From: Pedobacter sp. AJM
GTDB taxonomy: Bacteria; Bacteroidota; Bacteroidia; Sphingobacteriales; Sphingobacteriaceae
Direction of reading: 5' to 3'
Assembly (NCBI RefSeq): GCF_002197755.1
Contig: NZ_NHOT01000003.1
Span: 186,001 to 250,000 of the forward strand
Length of the DNA: 64,000 nucleotides
The stretch's first letter is position 1, and each line of letters starts with the position of its first letter. Positions 17,815 to 26,965 of the stretch are shown here, one piece after another. Below the pieces are notes generated by a model. That model searched no databases. It was not told the origin of the DNA and was given only the letters and a program-made list of their open reading frames with translations. A program made the translations under genes and the position numbers.

Positions 17815-19663
17815 ATCGCTTAGCGAAGTACATCAGAGTGTAAATACCAGTAAAAGAAAAGGTTGGCGGCGAATTTTAGCATTTATTGGTCCTGCCTATC
17901 TAATTAGTGTTGGTTACATGGATCCTGGAAACTGGGCAACCGATCTGGCCGGAGGAAGTAAATTTGGTTACCAACTGATCTGGGTATTACTGATGTCTAA
18001 TCTGATTGCGCTATTGCTTCAGTCACTCAGTGCAAGATTAGGCATTGTTAGGGGTTTGGATCTGGCACAGGCCTCTAAACAGGCTTATCCCCGCTGGGCA
18101 AATATTCCGCTATTTGGTTTGGCACAAACGGCCATCATTGCGTGTGATTTAGCAGAAATCATCGGCATGGCTATCGGTTTACAATTGCTCTTCGGTCTGC
18201 CTTTAATCTGGGGAATTTCAATCACAATTTTTGACACCATACTACTATTATTCTTACTAAATAAAGGCATGCGGGCCATGGAAGGTTTTATCGTATCCAT
18301 GGTTTTTATTGTAGGCATCTCTTTCCTGGTGGAAATGTTTATTGTAGAGCCTTCTTTAAAAGAAATTGCAAAAGGATTTGAACCTTCTGTCCTCAACGGA
18401 GATGCACTCTATATCGCCATCGGCATTATCGGGGCAACCGTTATGCCACATAATCTTTATTTACATTCCTCACTGGTTCAAACCAGAAAAATTGAGCGCA
18501 GTAATAAGGGCATTAAAGAAGCTTTGAAATTTAACCTGATTGACACGACCGTTGCCCTAAATCTGGCGTTCTTTGTAAATGCAGCCATCTTAATACTGGC
18601 AGCCGCCGCCTTCTATAAAAATGGATTACATGAGGTGGCAGAGATTCAGGATGCACATAAACTGCTTTCCAATATCTTCGGAAATATAGCCCCAACCCTA
18701 TTTGCAATTGCACTAATTGCCGCCGGACAAAGCTCAACTGTTACAGGTACACTGGCAGGTCAGATCATTATGGAAGGCCACATTAATCTTCGTATTCAGC
18801 CCTGGTTACGCAGATTGATTACCCGTTTATTGGCTATCATTCCGGCATTTTTTACCATTTTACATTATGGCGATGATGCACTTGGAGGCTTACTCGTATT
18901 AAGTCAGGTGGTGCTGAGTTTACAATTAGGTTTTGCCGTTATTCCTTTAATCCATTTCAATTCAGATAAAAAGCTGATGAAGGATTTCGCGATCAAAACC
19001 TGGGTAAAAGTTCTAGCCTGGGCCAGTGCGATAACCATTATTGCATTAAACGTAAAATTAGTTATAGAAGAAATAAGTGGTTGGGCAAAGGACGCAAACA
19101 ACTGGTGGATTTATGTTATTGTCGTACCTGCATTAATTTTTATCGTATTTCTGCTTTTGTATGTATTCTTCCATCCTCTGATTGAAAAGAAAAATCGCGA
19201 CAGGCAAATGGTGCCTCATGGCAATGCCCTTGACATTGGTAAAATTGAAAAAATCAGTTATAACAGAATTGGTATCGCCGTAGATTTTTCTAAAAATGAT
19301 GGCAATACGATCAGGCATGCACTTATTCAGGGTGGTAAAGATGCACATTATTACCTGATCCATGTGGTGGAAACTGCTGCTGCCCGTTATCATGGCCAGG
19401 ATGTGATGGATCATGAAACAGAGAGTGATGCCAGAAATCTGGAAAAATACAGGGTCAATCTGGAAGATTTGGGATTTGATTCCACACCGTTTATTGGCTT
19501 TGGAAGCACAGCAAAAGCCATTGCAGAAATCAGCAATAAAAATGAGCTGGAGCTTTTAGTAATGGGTGCTCATGGACACAAGGGCCTGAAAGACCTGATT
19601 TTCGGAACCACGGTTGATTCAGTCAGACATAAAGTCAACATCCCTGTACTTATCATCAGATAA
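17801..19663 (+). CDS. Nramp-family Mn2+/Fe2+ transporter with fused C-terminal universal stress protein domain
   Basis: 620 residues. Residues about 25-445 form an Nramp transporter of 11 helices. They include the metal-site motif YMDPGNWATDLAGG (Asp-Pro-Gly-Asn) and the later IIGATVMPHNLYLHSSL (Met-Pro-His). After a last helix near residue 445 comes a UspA-like domain (residues 475-620) whose ATP-loop pattern GAHGHKGLKDLIFGTT is intact. Typical MntH proteins are about 420 residues, so the last 150 or so are a true fusion. The Usp part may sense nucleotide or stress state and gate uptake (inference). It is cotranscribed with the overlapping DtxR-type gene and converges on the next gene with only 2 bp between stops. 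Confidence 0.93.
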   Translation: MAKTESLSEVHQSVNTSKRKGWRRILAFIGPAYLISVGYMDPGNWATDLAGGSKFGYQLIWVLLMSNLIALLLQSLSARLGIVRGLDLAQASKQAYPRWANIPLFGLAQTAIIACDLAEIIGMAIGLQLLFGLPLIWGISITIFDTILLLFLLNKGMRAMEGFIVSMVFIVGISFLVEMFIVEPSLKEIAKGFEPSVLNGDALYIAIGIIGATVMPHNLYLHSSLVQTRKIERSNKGIKEALKFNLIDTTVALNLAFFVNAAILILAAAAFYKNGLHEVAEIQDAHKLLSNIFGNIAPTLFAIALIAAGQSSTVTGTLAGQIIMEGHINLRIQPWLRRLITRLLAIIPAFFTILHYGDDALGGLLVLSQVVLSLQLGFAVIPLIHFNSDKKLMKDFAIKTWVKVLAWASAITIIALNVKLVIEEISGWAKDANNWWIYVIVVPALIFIVFLLLYVFFHPLIEKKNRDRQMVPHGNALDIGKIEKISYNRIGIAVDFSKNDGNTIRHALIQGGKDAHYYLIHVVETAAARYHGQDVMDHETESDARNLEKYRVNLEDLGFDSTPFIGFGSTAKAIAEISNKNELELLVMGAHGHKGLKDLIFGTTVDSVRHKVNIPVLIIR

Positions 19664-19665
19664 GG

Positions 19666-20145
19666 TCATTTATTAATTTCTTTCATGATTTTTTTAATGC
19701 CACCGTCACCAGCGTTATAAACCAATAATTTATTGGTAGGTGAATACAGGTACATGGCAGGATACATCTTAGGAAGAAATGCCGGAATAAACATATGGTT
19801 TTTATCCTGCATCACGGTAACATTGGGTTTCTTGTTTAATCCTTTTGCATAAGTATCAAAAAACTGAGGAATAATATAGGCTTCATCTAGGGTAATGAGA
19901 TAAATGTTAGCCTTCTGGAACAGTTTATAATTGGCATTTAATGACTTTATTTCCCGCTGGCAATGCTCACATGTACAATCAAAAAGAATAAATAAATTTT
20001 GCTTGCCCTGTTTTAAATCTTTATTAGAAAATGATTTACCATCTAATTTAAAGAAGGTAAACTGAGGCAGTAAAGTAGGCTGTTGCGCTTTAACCTGATA
20101 GGTAATGGCTATAAGAAGAACTAGGAGGAAGCTTTTAACTTTCAT
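19666..20145 (-). CDS. Exported thioredoxin/peroxiredoxin-like protein (TlpA type)
   Basis: 159 residues from ATG 20145, the start that puts a lysine-led signal peptide (VKSFLLVLLIAITYQVKAQ) at the N-terminus. The mature part has PQFTFFKLDGKSFSNKDL, then FILFDCTCEHCQREIKSL with an intact CxxC (Cys-Glu-His-Cys) and a cis-Pro segment MYPAMYLYSP. This is the AhpC/TSA-Redoxin fold of TlpA/ResA-like periplasmic oxidoreductases. Likely substrates are periplasmic disulfides. It stands alone and converges with the Nramp gene. Confidence 0.87.
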   Translation of the reverse strand: MKVKSFLLVLLIAITYQVKAQQPTLLPQFTFFKLDGKSFSNKDLKQGKQNLFILFDCTCEHCQREIKSLNANYKLFQKANIYLITLDEAYIIPQFFDTYAKGLNKKPNVTVMQDKNHMFIPAFLPKMYPAMYLYSPTNKLLVYNAGDGGIKKIMKEINK

Positions 20146-20364
20146 TTTTAACATTTAAATCCAAACTTAATTGATTTATGAGCAAGATAATCAAATTCCT
20201 TTCAGCTTTTACAAACAGATGAACATTCTAATTGTTAATTTAGCCGTTGACGAAATGGAATAATATCAAAATATCACATCAATTTTTAAGATATTTGCAA
20301 CCCGGCAAATGAGTCTGGATAAATGTAGCGCCATTTGCTGCAAAAATTAATAACAATATCAGCT

Positions 20365-20814
20365 TTGAAAAACGACATTAATATAAAAAATAAAAGAGCC
20401 TATTTCGATTACAATTTACTGGATAAATATGTAGCCGGAATTGCACTTCTTGGAACTGAAATAAAAGCCATCAGGCAAGGTAAAGCCAATATGACTGATG
20501 CATTTTGCATGTTTATTGGTGGAAACCTTTATGTACGAAACCTCCATGTTTCTGAATATAGCCACAGCTCATTTTATCATCACGACATTAAAAGAGACCG
20601 TGCTTTGCTGCTGCAAAAAAAGGAAATCCGGAAGCTAAAATTAAAGGGCGAAGAAAAAGGCTACACGATTGTACCCCTTCGTATTTTTGTTAATGAACGG
20701 GGCTTCGCGAAAATCGAAATCGCTTTGGCACAGGGCAAAAAAGAATTTGACAAACGTGACAGCATTAAAGACAGAGATACCAAACGTGAGCTGGACCGGG
20801 CGATGAAAAGATAG
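20365..20814 (+). CDS. smpB: SsrA-binding protein SmpB (TTG start)
   Basis: About 149 residues. The family start NDINIKNKRAYFDYNLLDKY is preceded in frame by TTG at 20365, which gives the expected beginning Met-Lys-Asn-Asp. The longer in-frame extension upstream has no homology-like character. Core motifs GTEIKAIRQGKANMTDAFC, DRALLLQKKEIRKL and the C-terminal KGKKEFDKRD-type tail are present. SmpB binds tmRNA and lets it enter stalled ribosomes. The gene is convergent with pcm, with a heptad repeat between them. Confidence 0.95.
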   Translation: MKNDINIKNKRAYFDYNLLDKYVAGIALLGTEIKAIRQGKANMTDAFCMFIGGNLYVRNLHVSEYSHSSFYHHDIKRDRALLLQKKEIRKLKLKGEEKGYTIVPLRIFVNERGFAKIEIALAQGKKEFDKRDSIKDRDTKRELDRAMKR

Positions 20815-20816
20815 TT

Positions 20817-20882
20817 AGTTTCCAGTCTGGAGTCTTTAGTCCTGAGTCCAAATTGACTTAAGACTGAGGGCTTTGGACTAAA
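20817..20882. repeat. 7-nt phased AGTC heptad repeat with an inverted half
   Basis: Five direct heptads from 20817 (AGTTTCC, AGTCTGG, AGTCTTT, AGTCCTG, AGTCCAA), a 3-nt centre ATT, then four heptads in the opposite sense (GACTTAA, GACTGAG, GGCTTTG, GACTAAA) at exactly 7-nt steps to 20882. It occupies the gap between convergent smpB and pcm. It may serve as a bidirectional terminator, though it has no long T-run. Confidence 0.75.
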
Positions 20883-20892
20883 TACTCAACTA

Positions 20893-21549
20893 CTACCACG
20901 CCTGGTCGCCTACTAAAGGTACAAACCTGAAGGTATCCAGTACTATTTTTTCGTAATCTGTTTCGCTTACCCTGATTACCGTAACCATTTTTTGGGTTTT
21001 TTCATCACCTACCGGAATAACCAGAATCCCGCCGATCTTAAGCTGCTTTAACAAAATTTCAGGAACCAGTGGCGCTCCTGCGGTTACAATAATCTTATCA
21101 TAAGGCGCATGTTCTGCCACTCCTTTTGAGCCGTCGCCACAACAAAAAACTGGTTTATAGCCCATGCCCGGCAAAACCCTAATGGTACGGTTATATATGT
21201 TTTGTTGCCTTTCTATCGTAACTACATTGGCCCCAAGTTCCATTAAAACACAAGTTTGGTAGCCAGAACCTGTTCCTATTTCTAATACCTGATCGCCTTT
21301 TTTAATGTGTAGCAATTCACTTTGATAAGCCACGGTGTAAGGCTGTGAAATGGTCTGCCCATCTCCTATCGGAAAGGCAATATCTTTATAAGCCTGGTTC
21401 CAGAACGTTTCATCAAAAAAGAAATGACGGGGAACCTTGCCCATTGCTTTTAATACATGCTCATCCTCTATTCCGCGAGATCTTAACAGTTCTACCAGTT
21501 TCTTTCTCGCACCACGCTCTCGGTAATTATCAACAAATTTATAGGCCAT
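20893..21549 (-). CDS. pcm: Protein-L-isoaspartate O-methyltransferase
   Basis: 218 residues. SAM-binding motif I is VLEIGTGSGYQTCVLMELG. The N-terminal pcm signature is RHFFFDETFWNQAYKDIAFP with GDGQTISQPYTVAYQ, and post-I/motif III are DKIIVTAGAPLVPEILLKQL. It methylates isoaspartyl residues to start repair of aged proteins. Length normal, cytoplasmic. The stop lies in a strong repeat shared with the convergent smpB. A near-leaderless promoter precedes the ATG. Confidence 0.96.
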   Translation of the reverse strand: MAYKFVDNYRERGARKKLVELLRSRGIEDEHVLKAMGKVPRHFFFDETFWNQAYKDIAFPIGDGQTISQPYTVAYQSELLHIKKGDQVLEIGTGSGYQTCVLMELGANVVTIERQQNIYNRTIRVLPGMGYKPVFCCGDGSKGVAEHAPYDKIIVTAGAPLVPEILLKQLKIGGILVIPVGDEKTQKMVTVIRVSETDYEKIVLDTFRFVPLVGDQAW

Positions 21550-21556
21550 GAAGTCT

Positions 21557-21586
21557 CAAAATTAACTTTTTTATATGGTGATGCAA
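21557..21586 (-). promoter_or_regulatory. Promoter of pcm (almost leaderless)
   Basis: Minus strand: -33 TTG (21584-21586), 19 nt, -7 TAATTTTG (21557-21564), exact consensus. Only 7 nt lie between the box and ATG 21549. Confidence 0.75.
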
Positions 21587-21738
21587 GATAAAGAAATCCA
21601 CATTAGCCTAAGTTGCAGAAAATCAAAAGCTAAATATGCCATTGATAAGTTTGCTTGAATCATCATACTGAAGTGCGGAATTATTTCTACTTTTGGAATC
21701 AACAAATTTTAAAGAAAATCAGTATCATTATATCATAT

Positions 21739-22416
21739 ATGAAGAAAATCTTACTTAGTTTATTTGCACTGTTTATCTCCATCACCTCATTTGCACAAAC
21801 AGGAGCAGATTATAATTATACCATAGGCTTCCGTGCCTTTAGTTTAATGCAACTGCCTAAAATATTAAATCAAACCAATACACAGGATTACACCAAGGCT
21901 TATGCAAATGGTGCCATGCTTAAGTTCAATGATAACCAGATCAGTTACCGGGTGAGCGGTTCCTATTACCGCAATGATATTCAGTTTGATAATACCTGTG
22001 CAACCTGTGAAATCGCTTATGGAAAGGTAACCGATTATTCTTTTAAAGTTGGTTTTGAAAAAAACTTTAACTATTCCAGGGTTCAGCCTTATTTTGGATT
22101 CGATCTAGGTTATCGTTCAAACCGCTTTACCGGAACCATAGCACAGCGAAACCAACAAACAAACAGTGCTACACAAACGGCTGATGCCAGTAAAAATGGT
22201 TTGGTTCTTACCCCATTAATCGGTTTAAAAGTAAACATCATTTCACAGCTAAACTTCTTTGCAGAAAGCAATCTGGATTTTTATTATTCTTACGAAAAGC
22301 AGGATATTACTGGAACCGGTGGTGTAGCCAGAACAGTTACCACCTATAAAAAATGGGAGTTTTTATTAAATCCGGTTTCCCTAGGCTTACAGTTTAGTTT
22401 AAATGGGAAAAACTAA
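21739..22416 (+). CDS. Outer-membrane beta-barrel protein, unknown function
   Basis: 225 residues from ATG 21739. An upstream in-frame start exists, but only this one yields a clean signal peptide (KKILLSLFALFISITSFAQ). The mature part alternates hydrophobic and polar residues, with strands such as NYTIGFRAFSL, SYRVSGSYYRN and PYFGFDLGYRSN, and ends in SLGLQFSLNGKN, typical of an 8-strand barrel (OmpW/OmpA-like size). Two cysteines form a CATC motif in an extracellular-like loop. It is convergent with priA and overlaps it by 4 bp at the stops. Function not recognisable. Confidence 0.8.
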   Translation: MKKILLSLFALFISITSFAQTGADYNYTIGFRAFSLMQLPKILNQTNTQDYTKAYANGAMLKFNDNQISYRVSGSYYRNDIQFDNTCATCEIAYGKVTDYSFKVGFEKNFNYSRVQPYFGFDLGYRSNRFTGTIAQRNQQTNSATQTADASKNGLVLTPLIGLKVNIISQLNFFAESNLDFYYSYEKQDITGTGGVARTVTTYKKWEFLLNPVSLGLQFSLNGKN

Positions 22417-24893
22417 TAAGGATCTACATCAATCTGCATAAAAATACCTTTAAATTCTTTCGTGGCATTAAATTGTGTAAGGGTCTCGCGTAAGGCATCT
22501 TTAACCTTTTGAATGGCGGTATGTTTATCTGCCTTTATAATGATTTGCCTGATATAGAGATTCCGCACCCGGCTTACCAATGGTTGCTCCGGACCAAGTA
22601 CACGTTTTCCAAATTTTGCTTTTAAAATATTGGCCAGCGAAAGAGCGGCATGATCAAGCACATGTGCATCTTTATGTTTGATGTAGAGAAATATCATTCT
22701 TGAAAACGGTGGGTACAGGAACCTCTCCCGTTCTGCAATTTCATCATGATACATACCCTCATAATCATTCTCCACCACCTGTTTAATAATCCGGTTTCCG
22801 GCATCGTAGGTTTGGATACATACACTTCCCTGGTCAGCTCTCCTGCCGGCCCTACCTGCTACCTGCGCGAGTAACTGGTAGCTTCTTTCATAAGCCCTGA
22901 AATCAGGATAACCTAACAATGTGTCTGCATTAATTACGCCAATCAGGTTTAAATTATCAAAGTCTAATCCTTTGGCTACCATTTGAGTGCCAATTAAGAT
23001 ATCTGTTTTCTTATCCTGAAAATCGTTCAAAATTTGTTGCAATCCGTTTTTTGTTCTGGTACTATCCATATCCAGCCTGGCAATAGAAATATCGGGATAT
23101 AATAATTTTAACTCCTCTTCTATCCTTTCGGTACCGAAACCCTTTTGCTCAACATGTACTGAGCCACAAGCCGGACAAATATTTACACTGCTTTGCTGGT
23201 AGCCACAATAATGGCAATGTAGTTTGCCACTGCTTTTATGATAAGTTAAACTCACATCGCAATTCACACACTTTGGTGTATATCCGCACGTTGCACAAAT
23301 CAGAATGGTTGCATATCCTCTTCTGTTTTGGAAGAGAACAATTTGCTCCTTTTTAGAAAGTGCCAGGTCAATATCTTTAATTAACACACTGGAGAAATAG
23401 GAAACCATAGTTTTTTTCTTGGTTTCTTCAGAAATACTCACCACCTGTTGGTTAGGCAATTGCACACCACCAAACCGCTCCTTCATTTCTACCAGGCCAT
23501 ATTTGCCTTGCAAAGCATTATAATAACTTTCAAGAGATGGAGTAGCTGACCCAAGGATAACCTTGGCCTGATGCAGGTGTGCCAGGTAAATAGAAGCATC
23601 CCTCGCCTGGTATCTCGGTGCCGGATCATATTGCTTGTATGAAGGCTCATGCTCTTCATCCACGACTATCAATTTCAAGTTTTGAAAGGGAAGAAAAACG
23701 GCAGAACGTGCGCCAAGAACAACCTTATAAGCACCTGTTCTAACCTTATTCCAGATTTCTACTCTTTCACTATTATTAAATTTTGAGTGGTAAACGCCAA
23801 TAGCATTTCCAAAATAACGCTTAATTCGCTCAACAATCTGTGTGGTAAGGGCAATTTCCGGCAATAGAAATAGTACCTGACCATTTGTATTCTGAATAAT
23901 TTTTTCAATCAGTTTAATATAAACCTGGGTTTTGCCAGATGCCGTAACGCCATGCAGCAATACCACATCTTTTTCCTTAAAGTGGCCGTTAATCTTCGAA
24001 AGTGCATGTTCTTGGGCTTCGTTAAGCTTAAAATTTACGCTAAATTCCTCATCATGTGCAGCCAAACGACTTACTGGTCGTTTAGTAATCACGAAAATAT
24101 CTTTATCGGTGAGTGCTTTTAAAGCGCCTGCTCCGCAATTGCTCTCTTCTAAAAGTTGCTCCTTTGAAATTGGCAGATTTGTTTTTTGAAGCTTCAGATA
24201 AGCCAGCAAGGCATCCAGTTGTTTAGGCGCACGCTCCAAAACATTAAAAAGTTGTTTTAAATTTTCCTGGTCGCTGTAAAAATCGTTTAACTGAATGAAC
24301 GATTTAAGTAATGGTTTATATTTCTGTACCACTTCTTCTGCCACCAGTATCAGGTCTTTTTCCAACAAATTATTAATAATGGGGTAAATTGTTTTCTGCC
24401 CCAGCAGTTTGGAAACTTCATTAACGGTTAACTTTCCCTGCCCTTTAAGCGCAGTAATGATCATTTCTTCTTTTTCATTGAGCACTACGTCCTCACTAAA
24501 ACCTTCCGTAAGCATCAGGATGGTTTCACTGGCCAGCTTTAAGCTGGCTGGCAATGCCGCGGTCATAACATCGCCCTCATTACACATGTAATAGTTGGTC
24601 ATCCAGGTCCAGAACTTGAGTTGCGTGGGCGTTACAACCGGTTCTGCATCAATCACATCAATGATATATTTAGCTTCGTAAGCTGCAGGTGGATTTTTAG
24701 ATACGGCGCAAATTAATGCAGAATAAATTTTGTGCTTCCCGAACTGAACCACTACCCTTTTTCCTATCGCCACCTGATCATTCAAATCGAAAGGAATTCT
24801 GTAGGTGTAGTTTATCGCCAAAGATAAAGGCAAAATCACTTCCACAAAAAGTGTTTCTCTCTCTGTAAAAATATCGTTCTCAAAAATTTCCAT
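22413..24893 (-). CDS. priA: Primosomal protein N' (replication restart helicase PriA)
   Basis: 826 residues. The N-terminal 3'-end DNA-binding domain (residues 10-110) precedes the helicase core with Walker A LLHGVTASGKTQVYI, DEEH box VVDEEHEPSYKQ and ARDA-type YQARDASIYLA. The zinc-binding insert with eight cysteines is visible (CATCGYTPKCVNCD, then CHYCGYQ and CPACG), followed by helicase motif VI region QVAGRAGRR. PriA reloads the replicative helicase at stalled forks. It overlaps the DUF423 gene by one base and is probably cotranscribed. Confidence 0.97.
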   Translation of the reverse strand: MEIFENDIFTERETLFVEVILPLSLAINYTYRIPFDLNDQVAIGKRVVVQFGKHKIYSALICAVSKNPPAAYEAKYIIDVIDAEPVVTPTQLKFWTWMTNYYMCNEGDVMTAALPASLKLASETILMLTEGFSEDVVLNEKEEMIITALKGQGKLTVNEVSKLLGQKTIYPIINNLLEKDLILVAEEVVQKYKPLLKSFIQLNDFYSDQENLKQLFNVLERAPKQLDALLAYLKLQKTNLPISKEQLLEESNCGAGALKALTDKDIFVITKRPVSRLAAHDEEFSVNFKLNEAQEHALSKINGHFKEKDVVLLHGVTASGKTQVYIKLIEKIIQNTNGQVLFLLPEIALTTQIVERIKRYFGNAIGVYHSKFNNSERVEIWNKVRTGAYKVVLGARSAVFLPFQNLKLIVVDEEHEPSYKQYDPAPRYQARDASIYLAHLHQAKVILGSATPSLESYYNALQGKYGLVEMKERFGGVQLPNQQVVSISEETKKKTMVSYFSSVLIKDIDLALSKKEQIVLFQNRRGYATILICATCGYTPKCVNCDVSLTYHKSSGKLHCHYCGYQQSSVNICPACGSVHVEQKGFGTERIEEELKLLYPDISIARLDMDSTRTKNGLQQILNDFQDKKTDILIGTQMVAKGLDFDNLNLIGVINADTLLGYPDFRAYERSYQLLAQVAGRAGRRADQGSVCIQTYDAGNRIIKQVVENDYEGMYHDEIAERERFLYPPFSRMIFLYIKHKDAHVLDHAALSLANILKAKFGKRVLGPEQPLVSRVRNLYIRQIIIKADKHTAIQKVKDALRETLTQFNATKEFKGIFMQIDVDPY

Positions 24894-25279
24894 TATTTAT
24901 CTTTAAAGGCAGCAAAAAACAGCATGATCCAACCGAGTACAAATAATAATCCTCCGATGGGTGTTAAAGGGCCAATTAAATTTACAAAATCCAGTTGTAA
25001 AATACTTCGCGTAGCGAGTAAATAAAGCGAACCCGAAAACAGGATAATGCCGAAGGTAAAACAAAAATAAGCAATGTTGATGAGCTTATTCCTGTAGCGG
25101 GCGAAGGTTGATAAATATAACAGTGCAAAGGTATGATAGAACTGGTAACTCACACCTTTCTGCCAGATTTCCAGAGCTGACGCATCAACCAAAGCTTTTA
25201 ATGCATGCGCACCGAATGCCCCTAGCAAAACAGCAACTAGTCCAAAAAAAGACGCAGTAAGTATTATTCGTTTATTCAT
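24893..25279 (-). CDS. DUF423-family small membrane protein
   Basis: 128 residues with four membrane helices. The family N-terminus FGLVAVLLGAFGAHALK and the mid segment WQKGVSYQFYHTFALL are diagnostic for DUF423 (YgdD-like) proteins, as is the late LIGPLTPIGGLLFVLGW. Function of the family is unknown. It lies upstream of priA with a one-base overlap. Confidence 0.92.
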   Translation of the reverse strand: MNKRIILTASFFGLVAVLLGAFGAHALKALVDASALEIWQKGVSYQFYHTFALLYLSTFARYRNKLINIAYFCFTFGIILFSGSLYLLATRSILQLDFVNLIGPLTPIGGLLFVLGWIMLFFAAFKDK

Positions 25280-25351
25280 AGGTATTTTGCCCTAAGCAGT
25301 GGCTAAATTAATAAATTGGTCAAGAACTTCTCACTAATCAATGTAATAAAT

Positions 25352-25359
25352 TAAATTTG
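25352..25359 (+). promoter_or_regulatory. -7 box before the 25371 gene
   Basis: TAAATTTG matches TAnnTTTG exactly. It predicts a start near 25363 and a leader of about 8 nt before ATG 25371. No -33 TTG at the usual distance. Confidence 0.5.
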
Positions 25360-25370
25360 TTGCCTAGCAG

Positions 25371-26939
25371 ATGAGAAAAATCATAATTTTAGTAAGCGTA
25401 TTGTTATTGGGTGTGGCATCAATGTCCTATTTATACTTTTCTAAATTAGGGATTGAAAATGATGCCAAAGACCTGGCCCTCCAATCTGCAACCAACAATG
25501 CGGCCATCCTTTTTTCCTTTCAGAATGATAAAGCCTTTTATGAAATTATGGCAGGACAAAGCCTTTTACAGCAAGCTATTGGTGAAGAAAAGACAAACTT
25601 ACTTAAACAACTGAAAGAAAGTTTTATTAATAAAAAGCTGATCAATAATTTTGTGCAGGACCAGGAGATTTACATCAGTCTACTGCCCGATACAAATCAA
25701 ACCCTCAACTTTCTAATTACTGTACAGATCAGGTCAGATCAGGAGCTCATCAATTTTCAAAACAAACTTCAATCGATCGTTAAGCCTGTAGTAAAAGAAA
25801 AAAATATTTATACGCTCCAAGTGAATGATAGCCTGAATGTATTTTTGGGCATGCAACATCAGGTTTTAACCGTATCAACTTCCTTAAAGTTAATCAAAAA
25901 TGCGGCAATCAGGCTTAATGATAACCCTTTTACAGCCTATATTAAAGAATCCAGGCTGCTAAACAAAAACATTCTGGCACAACTGTACATTAATTTCAAT
26001 CAGGCACCGTTACTATTAAAGAATATTATTGCCGGAAGTATTAATGGCGAAATGGCCTTATTTAAAACACAAAACAGCTTTGCTACCTTGAATTATAATT
26101 TCAGCAAAGAGAAAATTTTGTTTAATGGCAATACAGAAATTAAGTCGGCAGATAACTACTTAAAATTGTTTGAGCAGATACCTGTTCAAAGCATCAATAT
26201 TCAGAATATTATTCCCGATCGTACAGCAAGCTACACCATATATGCCTATGATAATTACCAATCCTGGCAGCAAAAATTAGCCCGCTGGCAAACACTTAAA
26301 AACTTAACCGATAAAAGAAATGTATTGATCAAGAAGGTTAAAACAGAATACCGCACAGATTTAAACGCTATATTTCCGTTATATCTAAAAAATCAATTTA
26401 TCACCTTTCAGTTAAATACCGGAGAAAAATTAGCTGCAATCTCATTGATTAACGGCGAAAAGGTAAAGCAACTTTTATTTGATGTAAGTGAGGATTATAG
26501 TGAAGAGATTAAACATTTTAAAACAGCTGATATTCTTTTTACTTACCTGGGTGAACCTTTTAAAAATTTTGTAAAGCCTTATTATGTTATTATTGATAAT
26601 CAATTTGTTATTGCCAATAATGCAAGTACCGTTCAGTCTTTTTTAAATAGTTATAAAAACAATAAATTACTGATTCAGGAACCAGCCTATCTGGACGCCT
26701 TGAATCAGTTACCAAATACTTCAAATATTGGTTTTTATATTAACCTGAAAAACGCAAAGAATATCTTCAGAAGTCAGCTTCTGTTAAAGTATTATCAACA
26801 TTTACAAGCAGATAGCGGATGGAAAGAATTCGACAGCTTTTATTATCAAATGAGTGCTGATCAAAACAAATTCATCACAAACATGCTTTTAAATAAATAC
26901 ATCAAGCCGAACCCGTCAGATTCGGCAAGTACCCGTTAA
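25371..26939 (+). CDS. Membrane-anchored or exported protein of unknown function (DUF3352-like)
   Basis: 522 residues with an N-terminal hydrophobic segment (residues 3-22) that is either a signal anchor or an uncleaved signal. The rest is soluble, rich in Asn, Lys, Ile and Leu, with repeated alpha/beta elements (FLITVQIRSDQELINFQNKL, FQLNTGEKLAAISLING, KPYYVIIDNQFVIANNAS). Phrases such as DNQFVIANNASTVQSFLNSY resemble DUF3352-type proteins that check an exported product's stability. I cannot confirm that without a search. It is followed after 26 bp by a DUF5723 protein, so both may act at the envelope. Confidence 0.7.
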   Translation: MRKIIILVSVLLLGVASMSYLYFSKLGIENDAKDLALQSATNNAAILFSFQNDKAFYEIMAGQSLLQQAIGEEKTNLLKQLKESFINKKLINNFVQDQEIYISLLPDTNQTLNFLITVQIRSDQELINFQNKLQSIVKPVVKEKNIYTLQVNDSLNVFLGMQHQVLTVSTSLKLIKNAAIRLNDNPFTAYIKESRLLNKNILAQLYINFNQAPLLLKNIIAGSINGEMALFKTQNSFATLNYNFSKEKILFNGNTEIKSADNYLKLFEQIPVQSINIQNIIPDRTASYTIYAYDNYQSWQQKLARWQTLKNLTDKRNVLIKKVKTEYRTDLNAIFPLYLKNQFITFQLNTGEKLAAISLINGEKVKQLLFDVSEDYSEEIKHFKTADILFTYLGEPFKNFVKPYYVIIDNQFVIANNASTVQSFLNSYKNNKLLIQEPAYLDALNQLPNTSNIGFYINLKNAKNIFRSQLLLKYYQHLQADSGWKEFDSFYYQMSADQNKFITNMLLNKYIKPNPSDSASTR

Positions 26940-26965
26940 ATAAGCGATAGCTAAAACCAATTTAA

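Noticed and set aside
20335..20364. N-terminal extension of SmpB from the first in-frame start codon
   Set aside because: The extra ten residues are unlike the family start; TTG at 20365 gives the expected N-terminus.
20817..20882. CRISPR array
   Set aside because: The units are 7 nt, degenerate, without spacers, and no cas genes are present.
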